Below, piece by piece: positions 1 through 12,289 of a DNA stretch of 64,000 nucleotides. The position numbers and the translations under genes were made by a program. The notes under the pieces were generated by a model. That model ran no database searches and was not told where the DNA came from. It saw only the letters and a list, made by a program, of their open reading frames with translations. The number at the start of each line of letters is the position of its first letter. Position 1 is the stretch's first letter. The DNA is from Stratiolaelaps scimitus (lineage: Eukaryota > Arthropoda > Arachnida > Mesostigmata > Laelapidae): contig JABWDB010000002.1 of the NCBI GenBank assembly GCA_019614645.1, positions 28,819,501-28,883,500 of the forward strand. The letters run 5' to 3'.

Positions 1-2930
1 TGACATGTGCATATGCAGATATCTATGAATAACCCAACTCGCTCGACCCCTACTAGAAGTTCAGCACCAGCAGCAGATGATATATCAGATTGATAATAAT
101 AATCAAAATAAATAACGGTCATCATATAACGTAACATTGCAGTCATAATAATCAAAAATAACAAAAAGGTTATATTGTTCATGCGATCGTTGAGGATCAT
201 GTGAGCCGTCAAATAACGACTCCTCTAGAAATTTAACGAAAAATAAGTACCAGGGACAAGGCCAGTGGAATTCTTACTTGTTTCAACGCTTTGGAACTGG
301 ATGAGGGGATACATAATTATAGTATTTTACTATATTGAAGACAAGACGTGTCTTATGTCACGCATGGCCCTCGAGGGGATGTTTATTGGTAGAATGCCTC
401 AGCATATCATATTGTGCGGAACACTAACTTACGGAACTCAAAGACAATACACAGTTTACCCAATGTTCAGCTGATCAACAACCAATCAACACTACAATAA
501 TGTATCCAGAGGCAATAAAAAGGACCAGCTAACGAGACATCATCCAGTGTTGAAAGAGAAACACAAAATGGAACATGTTGGTAACAAGGCAACCTCACGG
601 ATATTTTTCTATTAACAGGCTAAATGAATTTTTCGAACAATCGTCGCCAACGCTGCATTTTACCAAACATGGTTTGATATAATGCGGCGATCCAATCAAG
701 TTGCAGTTTTCCATTCACGCCATGGTAATGATCCTTCGTCTCCTCATAGAATCGAAATATTATAGTTAGTTTTTAGGCCTTTCTTTATATTCCATCTTTT
801 ATGTAACAACAAGAGCAACCCGGGAAGATTAGCAACACACCAGCAGCACCTAATGCGGCATAGCTTCAGTAACACATAAATTGACTGACTGAGAGGGATG
901 CACTCAGTTGATCCGCACGTTTCTTGGAAGGTAATCGTTACGAAGAAAAGTCAAATCTCATCAACTCGAGGGTCAGGGCAGTACGGATATCATCATCGAA
1001 TAACCACTCAATGATCAAATGACCGCATGTTCCTCCTTTAACTTCCATAACCATCCGGTAGCCTCCACACGGGCAGTAATTCTGTTGACCTCGTGTATGA
1101 ATATATATATATAGATATACATATAACAGCTCAACTGCCAGCACTAAATGTCGATCGGCATTTCGAGAGTCTCACTTCCTTCTTCTAGCAGCCGTAGCAT
1201 CAACACCAGAATCCTCGTCTCAGAATCCATTGTCATCATCATGTCGGCACTGGAAGCATTCGGCGAGCCTGTACTATTCATAGCCGAGCGAGCCAAACTT
1301 GTCGTCGTAATACAGGTATCGAACTGATTAGTAACAATAACTAACTGAATTCAACTGTAACGGATTCTCCGCAAGTCTACCGAAACGATCCTCAAAATAA
1401 AGGTACTGTGCTTATCGCGTCAATTCAATGAACGACTCAAAGATTATCCGCAAGAATGGCAGTGTCCTCCAAAATCATAAAACGCGTATAACAATAAGGC
1501 CACTCGGTCGGCCGCTGCATGACCGAAGTTTAGGACATCGAAAATGGGACTATTGGAACAGCTGGGTAACTTCCCGTAGTAGATATAGATACAAATAATA
1601 GCGCCGCATGTCGCTGTAGATGGTGGACAAAGTACCACAGGTATTCCTTGAATTATAACTACGACTGCCAATTGATTATATTGCACCTTGTTATATAAAC
1701 TCACCATGTTATACAATACGTTTTAACTAGGGATTGAATTAAAAAGAAAATTTCATAAGCTTTTTCCGAAAATTTAGAACATATATATAGATGCAAATGA
1801 TGTAGAAGATTAGGCACATTGCAATGAGAAATGATGAGCGCTCAATAAGGTTGAGGCAAATTACAGTTACAACATACTACGGTTATTATTTTATCCCTTC
1901 TTCGCGGCAGGCGTTGCGATACTACAACGAAGTATTTTGACTAAATGTTCTTCCGTAAGTAGATTTTTTTTCTTTTTAATCCACTTAGGTGATTACAAAT
2001 TCGAACTTCCACAACAAATTGATTCCATAGTCTTGGAATTTTTACTGCAAGCATTAGTTCCATACCGGAGCTCTTATGAACGCTGATTCTTAGAATGTAT
2101 CTATTAATACTTCCTAAGTCCAACGGTTGTCTAGGTAATCCAACCATGCCACATTTAGTGATATTTGATTAAGTTTCTTGAACCCAAGGGTCAAGTCATT
2201 TTTGGAAGGTGCTGATGCAAGAGTCGAGATTCTTAATTTCTTGCGCTCCCTTTTTCACCACTTATGTACCGCATTGCTCTATTAGAGCTTTGTTTTAGCC
2301 GCGATAAGCTTTGATTTCACCCAGTAGTTTCAGTTCAAATTAGTAGACAACGTGTAATATTGACAACTAAGCATAAAGTTGCCATCACAACATATCTCTG
2401 TTCATAACTATTTAAAACACGACAAACGAGTCAATGATGAAAGGGCATACAGAAGTACAAAAAAATATAAATATCTAAATATAAGTATATATATGGCACT
2501 GAAAAGTCATTCAAGAAATATTCAGTAAATGAGAAATCCGTCAGTAAAACAGTGCTGTTTTAACTATAAGTAGACTGTCACGTTTGTGGGTGACATAACA
2601 ACAGCCTTTCTATGAAACGGGATTTTCCTCTTCAGCCGTGCTCGAATACCACCACGTTTTGATTCTCATCTGTTTCCGGTATCCCTTTGTTTACGTCGTC
2701 CCGGGGACTACGTTTACAGTTTTTATCGATTATTGATGTTTGGGTTATACTCAACTTACCCTAAAGTAACTTGGGTGTGTAGGCTATGTTTCGAAAAATA
2801 GACCGCCGCAGGTACTTTTCAGAAAAGATCCAGAACTTCTGGTCAGCTAGTCGTAGGGATTTTAACAAATGATAGGTCAACGCTTGATGCACAAAAATGT
2901 AGATTGATCCCATTCAGTTCATTAGATTAA
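1..2930. other. AT-rich intergenic DNA, no gene recognised
   Basis: Short open frames occur on both strands but none has a recognisable motif, and all are of the length expected by chance in AT-rich DNA. There are short AT runs, for example near 1100-1125. I see no RNA gene or complete mobile element. Confidence 0.6.
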
Positions 2931-2937
2931 AATATAC

Positions 2938-3020
2938 TAAAGTGGTTAAGTGGACTGGGCATAAGTATTTGAATTAGTAGGTATTGCCTGGGTTCGATTT
3001 CCTTGTACAAAAACGATGTC
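2938..3020 (+). repeat. Possible tRNA-derived SINE head (degenerate)
   Basis: An A-box-like motif (TGGTTAAGTGG, about 2942-2952) is followed by a B-box-like motif (GGTTCGATTTC, about 2991-3001). The order and rough spacing fit an RNA polymerase III promoter in a tRNA-derived SINE. A second copy of the B-box phrase lies near 3219-3230. No acceptor stem or target-site duplication is visible, so a functional tRNA is unlikely. Chance similarity cannot be excluded. Confidence 0.3.
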
Positions 3021-3289
3021 GAACTTCTAGCCGGTCAAAGGGTAAAAGAAGCGGGTTGACATTGCTCCGGGCCACGGAGTCGTTGCCTAAACGATTTATT
3101 AGAGACCCGAATAGTAAAGTAAACATAGGAAGAGGGGAGCACACATGAAAATGTTATGTGGTAGTGTTTACGTGTGCAGTCGCGGTATTATTAATATATA
3201 TATATTTTTTTTATCCTAGGTTCGATTTCTTGGGGAATCTATTCAGACATAGCGTCTATGAGTGCTGCAGGCACTTCATATTATTTCGG

Positions 3290-3900
3290 ATTTCACTATA
3301 TATATATATATAATATAATAGAAGTGACTCAGCTGACTTCCACTTCTATAAGCATATTTACAGAAGTTATATCCCTGAATTTAAACAATTTCTTTTCGTT
3401 TCATTTATTTCGTGTCACAGTTTCACCGTCGTGAAGCCTAGTGCTTCTGTTGCATTGACTTTCCTCGATACCCTAGGACTTTGCATCGTGCAACAATACG
3501 CTCAATTGCTTTCTCCTCAAACCGTATGTCCCTCCTCTCTAGTAATCGAAGGCGCTCACCAGTAGACAATTTACTGGACTTACGCATAGATCCAAAACAT
3601 CGCCAACATCAGACAGTATGATGTCCATCATAGCGCCAGGTAACACAAGAAATATGCCGGGGGTCGTCTGTGGGAGAAAAATACACAACTTCAGAACAAT
3701 CCGATAAATGGAAAATCTTGTTTGTGATTCTGAGGGGCTTTGCTAAGTCGGAATGCCAACAGTAATTGTTAGCGACTTTAATTCCTTGCGTGAAAAGCTT
3801 TTCCTTGAATTTGTAAAGCTATATAGTATACAGCAGATGATGAATTTCTTTTGGAATGTGATGTTGAAGTTATACAGTGCCCTGTGAAGACATACTATCT
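3290..3900. other. Intergenic, (TA)n tract at the left end
   Basis: A short (TA)n microsatellite lies at about 3295-3315. Nothing else is recognised before the LINE relic begins. Confidence 0.5.
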
Positions 3901-5660
3901 TGGTCTGTGCTGTTAAACGCTCTTTTCCCAAGATCGACTGAAGGAGCGCAGAATATGATAAGATTGATGAACAGCTAATCGAAACTGACTGGGACCACCT
4001 CATGGCAAATGCCTTCGATATTGATGCCATGCGCCAGGCCTTTCGAGAGTAGTTGACCACACCTCTACAACAATAAGTCCCGGAGAGAGGAGGAGATCAC
4101 GTGCTGTATAGTGAGACTGCACGAGCTCACCGAAATATACCCCCCCCGTCCCCCCGTCAGACAAAAATGCTGAGCAGCTACAGATCAAACTCAAGACGGT
4201 ACTGGGGAGGGAAAGGTGCTCCCGGAAATTTATATCGTGAGTCACGTGATCCTGTCCAAATGTTTGGATATGCGAAACAAAGATTATCTATTGCCATTAA
4301 TAAAAGACGAAGGGACCAACGAGGAAATATACGTGAGATAATATCGTCGGTACGGACAAACAGATGAATGCGGGTCTGCAAGGCGTAGACTATGTAGATG
4401 ATGTCGATCTATCTAAGGTTGCTGTCTACAACGTTACCAAGACCCACAAAAAGGAGTTGTAATCCCGAACTTACTCCAGGCCTATTTGTCAAGAGCGTTG
4501 CATCGCTAAACCGTAAATCTATATTTTTCAGTGATTGTTTGAAGATGGTCGTGTGCCTGATACGTATGGTCCTGCTAGGATAGCTCCGGTGTGCAAGGGA
4601 AGAAAGGTCGGACCCGGCAAACAAACATCTAGTGTCCCCTACACCTGTAAAGTTACGGAAATAATGGTGTGCAAGAATATTATGGAAAATTCAGGGGAGC
4701 AAAACCTAATATCGCCCTGCCTGATTGTGTCCTAAGATTCCTGAATTACACCGCCACCATGCCACGTGAAACCATTGTGTCAGTGCAGTGGGATTTGGTC
4801 CTCGTATTGGTGCATGAATCTCGGATTTTCTTCGCCAAAAGACGAGGTAAGGGTGGACGTCTCGTTTTCTAAGTTCGGCTTTGCCACTGCGAGGTGCCCT
4901 TTGTCAATTTTGTCAAACGCATTCTTAGGGAGCTGGCTCAACTTTGTATATGCTGATGATGTCAAGTTAGTGATGCCTGTCAGAGGCACGCAACACTGCC
5001 TGCTCCAACAGAACTCTCTTGACATGTTAGTGACATGGTTGAGGACGATAGGACTCCAGCTTTTGGTAAGGAAGTGCGGAGTCATCCATCTGGGATGCAA
5101 GAACGTGAAATGGAGCTATCGAATCGGGGAGGATGCGCTAATCAAAATGAAGATAGCTAAAGATCTAGACTAAAGGCCTCAAACTCACTCCAGTTCAGCC
5201 AGCAAGCAGAGTTTGCTATGCGTACATGCGCACTGTATGCGGGTGGGTATTGAGTGTTTTTGCAGTAAGGTCTCCTGCCGCCTCCTGAGGTTGTAGTAAT
5301 CGCATGTAGTTCCCCTCCTCAAGTATTCTTGTGCTATTTTGAATTCGATTCGAAGCGGTGACATGCTCGAGAAAATACAGCGACAGTTTATACGTAGACT
5401 TGAGGCTAAATGTGGTTAAGGCAGCCATGCAATCGAAATAACATGTATTCGCGATAGAATGAACATCACTGATTTAAAGCAGTTTAGAAAAATTGCCAGA
5501 AACGAGCTCGTCTCTGATAATCTCTTCGACTACGTACACACATCAAGCAGGGCAGAGTATATCGTTAGGTCTAAGATGACAGCTCGCGTCTTAAAAATGA
5601 AGTGTAAGAATGAAGCGTCGTTGCTTCCATCATAAGAAAAAACAACGGTACAAAGATTAT
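3900..5660 (+). pseudogene. Jockey/CR1-type LINE reverse transcriptase relic
   Basis: This is a broken open reading frame of a non-LTR retrotransposon, read by switching among the three plus frames. Signs in order are: a stretch at about 3950-4050 containing DWDHLMANAFDID, like the linker before the RT; at 4535-4735 a segment reading GRVPDTYGPARIAPVCKGR, which matches the start of the RT fingers (W..A.I.PV.K); at 4935-5170 the catalytic box YADD followed by LLQQNSLDMLVTW and CGVIHLG; and at 5365-5630 the post-RT region (LEKIQRQFIRRLEAKCG, then TDLKQFRKI). That order matches the C-terminal half of Jockey/CR1-clade ORF2. Several frameshifts and stops show it is dead. The 5' endonuclease part is missing or unrecognisable. 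Confidence 0.75.
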
Positions 5661-5758
5661 AAATATCACTAGTATAACCGAAATCATCATCCTTATCGTT
5701 AGCAGAAGTAACGACATAAAGCGAAAACAGCAATCATGGCACCCGGTCATAATGATAA

Positions 5759-5792
5759 GTCTGTCTCAAGTTACCCTGCACTTGAGACAGAC
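5759..5792. repeat. Perfect 12-bp stem hairpin
   Basis: GTCTGTCTCAAG at 5759-5770 is the exact reverse complement of 5781-5792, with a 10-nt loop. It lies about 130 bp beyond the last recognisable LINE coding sequence, so it may belong to the 3' untranslated region of that element. Confidence 0.5.
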
Positions 5793-5799
5793 ACACCAT

Positions 5800-7380
5800 T
5801 CCAATAACTCCATTTTCCCACTTAAATCTTGCATCACATATACATAGTCCCACTGTGTCTGCTTTGCCACTTGCATACACGGCAAAATAATAAAGTTAGC
5901 ACAGCGGGTTCATTAAGTATGTCAAAATCGCGCAGATGTAAAGGACATCAAAGAAATTACTCAGATACTCAGAAACTCACCTCTCCTCATCATGATGAAA
6001 ACGAGGAAAGTGATTATTACTTAGCTATATTTGTCACGTATGGGCTGTATTTTTTGGCGTAAAAAGACGGCACTATATTTACATCAATTCCGAAGTTATG
6101 ACGAATGGATTTCGCATAACAGCCAAAACGCTTAACCATGTGTTCTAGCATTTCTTTTGGCTTTTTTCATAGTAGGTTATCGTTCGCAGGTGAGTCAAAA
6201 CAGCATTTCATTGTTTCAGTTAAAAGGCATTGTATTTTTCCCAAAGCCATGTTAATTAATATGCGAGGTCTATCAACGAACGCATAACAAATGAATATAT
6301 CTTCTTATACCAAGTTACCGCAGAACCCCCTTTGATAGGGATATCTGACATTAGTCCAATAGCAATGAAGGCCTATACGTCGATGTGATTAATTATATAA
6401 TAATGCGGATGCCGCAATGCACTAAAATACAACAAGTCAACGCAGGCATTTATCCACTTATTTTTTAGTCTATGTCCATAAAACATTCCATAAGAATTGA
6501 CAAATTTTAAATCCAATTGTACATAGTTTGCTATTTAAGAAACGTTCACAAATCAAGACTCCTGTTAGAAAACGGAAGAAGCATAATTCTCATTTGTGGT
6601 TCTAACTGGGTCCGCGATTTATGGCCTATGCCATGCAGGGGCGATCACGCAACCGTAACTATCAAAAACGAATATCATAAAGATGGCAGTCCCTTTGCAT
6701 TTCATGAGGATGACAGTAACGACAACAAAATTAGCGATTTCCCTCTCCTTCTGTTCAATGTTCCACAAAGCGCATTCGCCTTTTCGTGACCTTTGCTGAT
6801 GATTGGAATGACCACTCCTATTGCCTTCGCTTCGTTGACAGTTATGCAGATTACGAAACCTAGCACGGCAATAAGAGAGACAACAATTTCAGCAGCTGGT
6901 TGACAGTATCATGTTATGAGTTGCGAGCTGCTCGCATATTTTAGTTACAGCCATCAGGACGAACTCCATCATAACTAACCTGGGCTATCTTTGGTACACA
7001 TAAACATGAACTCTCAGGACAATAATAAATACAACCATCAGGTTACAATACAAGTGTAAAGGAGATAATATAATAAATATCTCACCTATGAATAATGACA
7101 GCGACAGGTGGGGCATGTGAGAAATATATGCGTATATTAAACTCGTTTTGTTATAACAATTAATGAGAAGTTTTTCCATCAAAAATGAGGCTGCTTTCAT
7201 CACATATTTTTTAGTGACTATTTTTGATCCTTGTGGTTAATTTCACTGCAGGCTGCTATCCTAAAGGTCTACACCACATTAACCTTCTAAACTAATTGTG
7301 CTGCCCAAACACCTGCAACAATGAATACAGCAATGGTACTTCCGATCACTGTAAAGCAACAATATTACTATCATAGGAGA
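5800..7380. other. Intergenic, nothing recognised
   Basis: AT-rich sequence with only short, featureless open frames. I see no repeat longer than a few bases, no RNA gene and no coding motif. Confidence 0.5.
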
Positions 7381-10300
7381 ACGACACCAACAGCTCAGCA
7401 GCATACTGACAATTGTTGGCACCGACACGACCACCGCCTCCGCCGTATGACATTGGGTTTAAGTTGTTGTTGTTGTTGTTGTTGTTCTTGCTAGTGCTCC
7501 TCCTGATGTTGCTGCCCGACAACAAATGCCAATATGTTAACCGCAGCAACAAAAGCATCAAACAACCACGACTACTACCAATAGAGCTAAAACTACTCAC
7601 TACTACCCGCCCAGCCGAGTAAAACAAAGTAAAAGCAGCATGAGCGCAACAGTGCTGCTGCTATCAAATAGCACCACCAGCAACAACAGCCGCGGTGGTG
7701 GTGGCGTCGGCAGACCAAGTGAATCGCCAAAGTAGAAACAGCAGCCTATTGTTTTACAAATGGGACCATGGCGACACTCACTCACATAACAACAACAACA
7801 ATAAGGCGAAGGCGCAGCCAACGATAGCGATGGCCTGCAGCACAACAACAACGACAAGAACCGACGGCAGTAGCAGCGCGGAGCGACAGCCAACAACAAC
7901 CACCCCTATTACGGACATTTGCAGAAGGAACGAGAACTCCGCCACTACCACGGCCACCACTAAGAGCAGCAATCCGCAACATAGGGCTGAGTTGAACAGT
8001 TATTGTCGATGTTGTCATAGTTGATGCAAACAACGGCGATCATAACGAATTTGAAGACAACTCCATTTTGCCACGCGTCTTGGTTTTACAGTAGTTGTTT
8101 TCGTTTGACAGCAACACCAACAGTGCGATCCATGGCAACTTTAAATATCATTCTTGTTCTATAGTTTGTTTGAGTAAAAAAACAAAGTTAATTTAGCTCG
8201 TCCGGTCCAGAAAGAATAATCGTCGAATGCACAGCTGTCTAAATTCAATCGAAGGGTGGAGTTCGTGTCAGCTTTGTCAGCCACCTCATCACGGTTCTAG
8301 CGACGGAGCCTTTCAGTTTTATTTGTTAAGGACGAGTAAACATTACTTTTCGGCTCTATCTCTTATATATATATATAAAGGAACAATCGATGTCGTTTCC
8401 AACCGGTTTCCATTCTCATCCCTATCACGACATGCAAAATTAAGGAGAACTGGCACCACTATTTCTGCTAACGTTGACCATATAGCCTGAATATTGAGGG
8501 AATACATATACATGCGGTAAAATATTGTATGCGTGCATTTTTTGATGACTGGCTAATCTGTATTCATAGTAACGATGTTATTGCGAACCCGAACTGCAGC
8601 TACGGCAAAGCATGAGCCAAAGCGACGGCACTGGGGCTTCTCCGGAGCACCGAGCCGCGCGCTACACTGCGACTACATGGTAGTATCCTTGCCGCCAAAT
8701 ACCGCAACCATCAACAAGCCCGTCGTACCCATCGCATACACAAACTGCTGCCGAAGAGTAACAGCCGCCAGTGGCGGTGCGTCGTCCGTCGGCCCCAGCG
8801 CGGTTTTTGCGAGAGCCAGAGCCCAGAGCCAGATTGGTGAGCACCGGCCGCTCTGTCTACAGTCGTCCCGCACAGCGCAAGCTAGTCAGCGCAGCAGCAC
8901 ACCGCGCCACCACTTCCGTAATAGGCAGGCGGGTGGCCCATAGCCCCGATGAACGAACGACCACACTACTCGCGGGATTGTAGCGCGGGATGATGATGCA
9001 GCACCAGCAGCACCACCAGGAGTAGTCACAGTGAACAGTCAGATTGTTGTTGTTGTTATAATAAAAAATTCACGCATATTGAAGTGATGCATGACGATAA
9101 ACCGATCTGTAATGTTGACCGATTCAGAGAAGTTATGAACATGATTTAATAATCTTTCAAATACATGTTCTAAGGAAACAGTAATTACACGCCCGTCCAT
9201 GTATGAGTGACCGAACTCCACTTCAGACAGGCGGCACAGCGAGTTGCATAGCAACCCCAGAGGCTCAACTTAATGCAATTGCGCTATCTTTTTCGACACA
9301 TTAGAATCCAGAGAAACTACGGTAGTAGGCGCATGACAGACTATTTTCTACTAGAGAGATAGAAATACACCATAATACTCCACCGTGGATACAGACACAA
9401 GGACAATTAACTGCAATAGCAGCAGCCTTAGTACGGCAGCGTACCCAATCGCTGCGGCTGTTGTAGAACCAGCGGATAGGCGGATAGAGCAGTAGTACCC
9501 AGCCGATAATAATAATAATAACAAGCGGGGCTACTACTACCCATGTCACCCATTGGCACCCACTCACTACTGGCGCTAGAGGCAAGACTCCACTCCAGTT
9601 GATGTCAATCCGAGGCACAGTTTTCTCGTTCAATGAACATATCACATTGTTTCACTAACCAAGACACTTTAAACATACCTGACACTCGTTGAATGCCGAC
9701 TAGGGTGTAGAATTTGCAAAAATCACCAACATTCCAGAGAGCGCTTGAACAGACCACTGTTTACAATGATGTACTGATCTTTGACGAACGCCAGTGAGAA
9801 AATAGGGAGAGGGTGGGCAGGCGGGCGGTCGGTTGACGGCCCAGTGAACAGCGCCAGGGTGAGACCTAAGCATCACTGCCAGCGCAGTGGCAGCAGCAGA
9901 GCGAGCGAGCCATAGCGGTCGAAGCCGCAAAGAGCAGATGACGCAACTGATGATGATCGATACATAGAATTAAAACAAAAAAATAATAGCGTTCAATATG
10001 CTCCTTCTTCAGTGTTTAATGCTTGCATGGTGTGTATAGAACGCAAAACACAGATGAGGCTGCAATCAGAGTGAGCATCCAGCGCCAAGCAAGAGCCAGA
10101 GAGAGAGAAGACGATAGCGGGTTTTCAAATTAAAATGAGAGTCGAAGTAGAACGTTGACTTAAACATAGGTCAGCACAAGGGGCTGTGAACTATTATTGT
10201 TGAATGTAGTAGTCAATGCTCGGAAAATGGTTGTTAGGTTGGAATTAGAGAAACTATAATACGACCGACGTCGATTATGTTTATGCTGCTGGTGTCTGGC

Positions 10301-10530
10301 AGCGGCGGGGCGCGTAGGTTTTTCAACGGCAGCGATTGCCGCGGCCAAGGCAGCAATAGTAGTTGTAGTGGCGATGTTTGCGGTGTTGGTTGGCGAGGAG
10401 GAGGACAGGGTCAGCAGCTGGATTTTTTCAGGCGTAACATTTCATTTTGGGCGAGGAGGCGCTTCTCGTTGACGCTACCACTGGTATCGTTGTTAGCATA
10501 TCTCATAGAGTAATCTGACGGCTCTGCATA
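7380..10530. other. GC-rich block full of CAA/CAG/GTT triplet repeats
   Basis: Composition changes sharply from the AT-rich flanks. Runs of GTT, CAA, CAG, CAC and AAT triplets recur, for example GTT repeats at about 7462-7485, CAA repeats at 7788-7802, GTT at 9042-9056 and AAT at 9507-9522, with a GC-rich core near 8620-8990. Open frames here are homopeptide-rich (poly-Asn, Gln, Thr or Leu depending on frame and strand) and several overlap on opposite strands, as repeats produce. It could be the promoter or first-exon region of a gene outside the window or unrecognised here, or simple low-complexity DNA. No protein family is recognised. Confidence 0.55.
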
Positions 10531-10856
10531 ATTGTATGTAAAGAACGTTTTTTTGAAAACCGCATTGATCAACTCTATACATATTAACGGTACAATTATT
10601 ACTAGTAAGCATGTAGGCCTTAATTAAACGCTATAGTGTTCTCTCTTCTTATTACGAGCTGCAATGCAGGTAAAAATGATATATTTCGAAAACGTAAACC
10701 TATACGATACACTTTAGCAGGTTGCTATATGTGTGGCATAAAACCGTTATACTCTCTGTGTTTTTGATACTTGACTCCAAAAAAAAAGACGTATGTTACC
10801 GACTTGCAGATGACATACTTAAAGGGTGTATGATTATTACTGACTTATTACTACTA

Positions 10857-11104
10857 CAGTGCTGGGCATAAACTTAAACATAAACAAGGCACCCCTATAT
10901 TTTAACAAATCCTTACGAGGAGCACACATTTGAGGAATCTATTCTGTGTCAGATTAATGTACGTGTCAAATAACGTACACACCACAAAGAACAGCGTATA
11001 TGACGTCACGTGCAGCCTGCAACAATAAAATGTGTGTGTCATCTTTCGGGTATGTAGAATGATAAGGCACCCTCAGTTATCGAGTGTTCTTGCTAAATTA
11101 ATTC
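10857..11104 (+). repeat. Left terminal inverted repeat of the Tc1-like element
   Basis: This arm matches the reverse complement of 12049-12287, for example the shared phrases AAGGCACCCTCAGTTATCGA and GCTGGGCATAAACTTAA. It is preceded by TA. Confidence 0.85.
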
Positions 11105-11182
11105 TCGTTTTCTTGCGCTAATCAGTACCGTATGGCCCCGCCCTTGCTAATTATAACGTAAAAGACTCGCTTTGGGATAATA

Positions 11183-11560
11183 TCAATGAGATTTAGCAAG
11201 AGCTGGTCGCTGACACCTCCCAAAGCTTCCAATAACGCCTCTTTTAGTGCTTTTTGACGCATATACTCGTCGGACAAGAATGCCCCAGAGGTTCTGCATC
11301 GGGTTGAGATCAGGAGAACATGCTGGCCACTCTAGGGTTTCAATGTCATGCCGTCCTAACCACGCACGTGTACGAGCGCTGACGTGAATTGAAGCGTTAT
11401 CGTGTTGGAAAACAATTAGAAGTCGATGAAATCTGCTCCTAAACGGTAATAGGTTGTTGGTCAACATCTGCTGATAGTCCATGTTGAAGATGCGGTTTTG
11501 TTTTCATTTGCGCCCGTATGATATGTGGATAACGATTAATTGTCCTTAAAACTGTTGATC
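11183..11560 (-). pseudogene. Tc1 transposase, C-terminal DDE fragment
   Basis: The frame at 11183-11482 contains [18 protein letters not shown] and [15 protein letters not shown], diagnostic of the Tc1 DDE catalytic domain. The aspartate of HDNA is the second catalytic acid. The third position, 34 residues later, is glutamine (NPMQNLW) where the family has glutamate (NPIENLW); CAG in place of GAG would explain it. The first catalytic aspartate and most of the central domain are absent. The end of the frame drifts from the family. This fragment is separated from the N-terminal part by the SINE and by a deletion. Confidence 0.85.
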
Positions 11561-11576
11561 TATGAACTTAAACTTT

Positions 11577-11748
11577 TTCGGGCTGACTCTCAGCCAACAT
11601 TTAACGTCCACGGTACCGCTTTCGCATTGCTTCGTAAGACGGACCCCTTGAAAATGCAAATGTGCAACGGTGGGGATCGAACCCGCGCACCTACGTGTCT
11701 CCCCCGATTGCGAGGCGCACACGAATGCACCACGCCACCGGGCTCGAC
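11577..11748 (-). mobile_element. tRNA-derived SINE (family A), inserted in the Tc1 element
   Basis: Read on the minus strand, the element begins at 11748 with a tRNA-like head containing an A-box-like motif (TGGCGTGGTGC) and a perfect B box (GGTTCGATCCC). It continues through a unique body and ends in the hairpin GGCTGAGAGTCAGCC followed by CGAAAAAG. The flanks repeat CTATGAACTT (11560-11569 and 11749-11758), with similarity continuing through AAACTTT and GAAAGTTT; this is a target-site duplication of retrotransposition. It is the best-preserved copy in the window and shows that the Tc1 element was there first. Confidence 0.88.
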
Positions 11749-11766
11749 CTATGAACTTGAAAGTTT

Positions 11767-12013
11767 AACTCTTGCCTTATTGCTTCACAACTATGGTCAA
11801 TCGACAGATGTGCATGACAGTTCGCTTGCTGGTCTTTGGTGGACTTCCGTTAGACTTATTAGTACCATACGTCGACAGACTGCGTAAGTAATTTTGCACT
11901 ACGCAACGACTTCTGTCAATTTCTCTGGCAATTGCAGCCTGGGTCTTTCCTGCTCCGGATAAAGCAGTAATAACTGATTTCTCTGCATCAGTAAGACGTG
12001 AAGCGTGTCCCAT
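11767..12013 (-). pseudogene. Tc1 transposase, N-terminal DNA-binding fragment
   Basis: The protein starts MGHASRLTDAEKSVITALS and continues with GKTQAAIAREIDRSRCVVQNYL. This is the paired-like helix-turn-helix with which Tc1 transposases bind their own inverted repeats. The start codon at 12013 lies just inside the right TIR, as expected. The reading frame runs out of homology towards 11800 and is then cut by the SINE insertion. Confidence 0.82.
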
Positions 12014-12048
12014 GACTACAGTACAGGGTGAATGCTCAACACAAACTG

Positions 12049-12287
12049 GATTAATTCAGCGAGAACACTCGATAACTGAGGGTGCCTTATCATTTTACAC
12101 ACCCGAAAGATGACACATTTTATTGTAGTAGGCTGCATGCGACGTCATATGCGCTGTTCTTTGTGGTGTGTATGTGTGGTGTGTATGACACGAACATTAA
12201 TCTGATGCAGAGTAAATTCCTCAAATGTGTCCTCCTTGTAACGATTTGTTGAAATATAGGGGTGCCTTAAGTTTATGCCCAGCACGG
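12049..12287 (-). repeat. Right terminal inverted repeat of the Tc1-like element
   Basis: This is the partner of the left arm. It ends in GCCCAGCACGG followed by the target TA at 12288-12289. Confidence 0.85.
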
Positions 12288-12289
12288 TA

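Larger units (their letters stand above)
10857..12287 (-). mobile_element. Tc1-like DNA transposon, internally deleted, with long TIRs
   Basis: Both ends carry terminal inverted repeats of about 240 bp (10857-11104 and 12049-12287). The outer ends read CAGTGCTGGGC and, on the other strand, CCGTGCTGGGC, each flanked by the TA dinucleotide that Tc1/mariner elements duplicate (10855-10856 and 12088-12089 plus 200, that is 12288-12289). The arms differ by scattered substitutions and small indels, for example an extra block after position 10876. Inside are the N- and C-terminal parts of a minus-strand transposase. The middle of the gene is missing and a SINE has inserted at 11577-11748. The element cannot encode an active transposase. 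Confidence 0.88.

Noticed and set aside
7346..8033. Several overlapping open frames on both strands, rich in poly-Asn, poly-Leu, poly-Thr or poly-Val
   Set aside because: They arise because GTT/CAA-type triplet repeats are open in most frames. No frame has a recognisable domain or clear advantage.
11690..11748. A functional tRNA gene on the minus strand
   Set aside because: A and B boxes are present, but no closed cloverleaf with acceptor and anticodon stems. The same sequence recurs as a dispersed repeat with A-run and target duplications, so it is a SINE.
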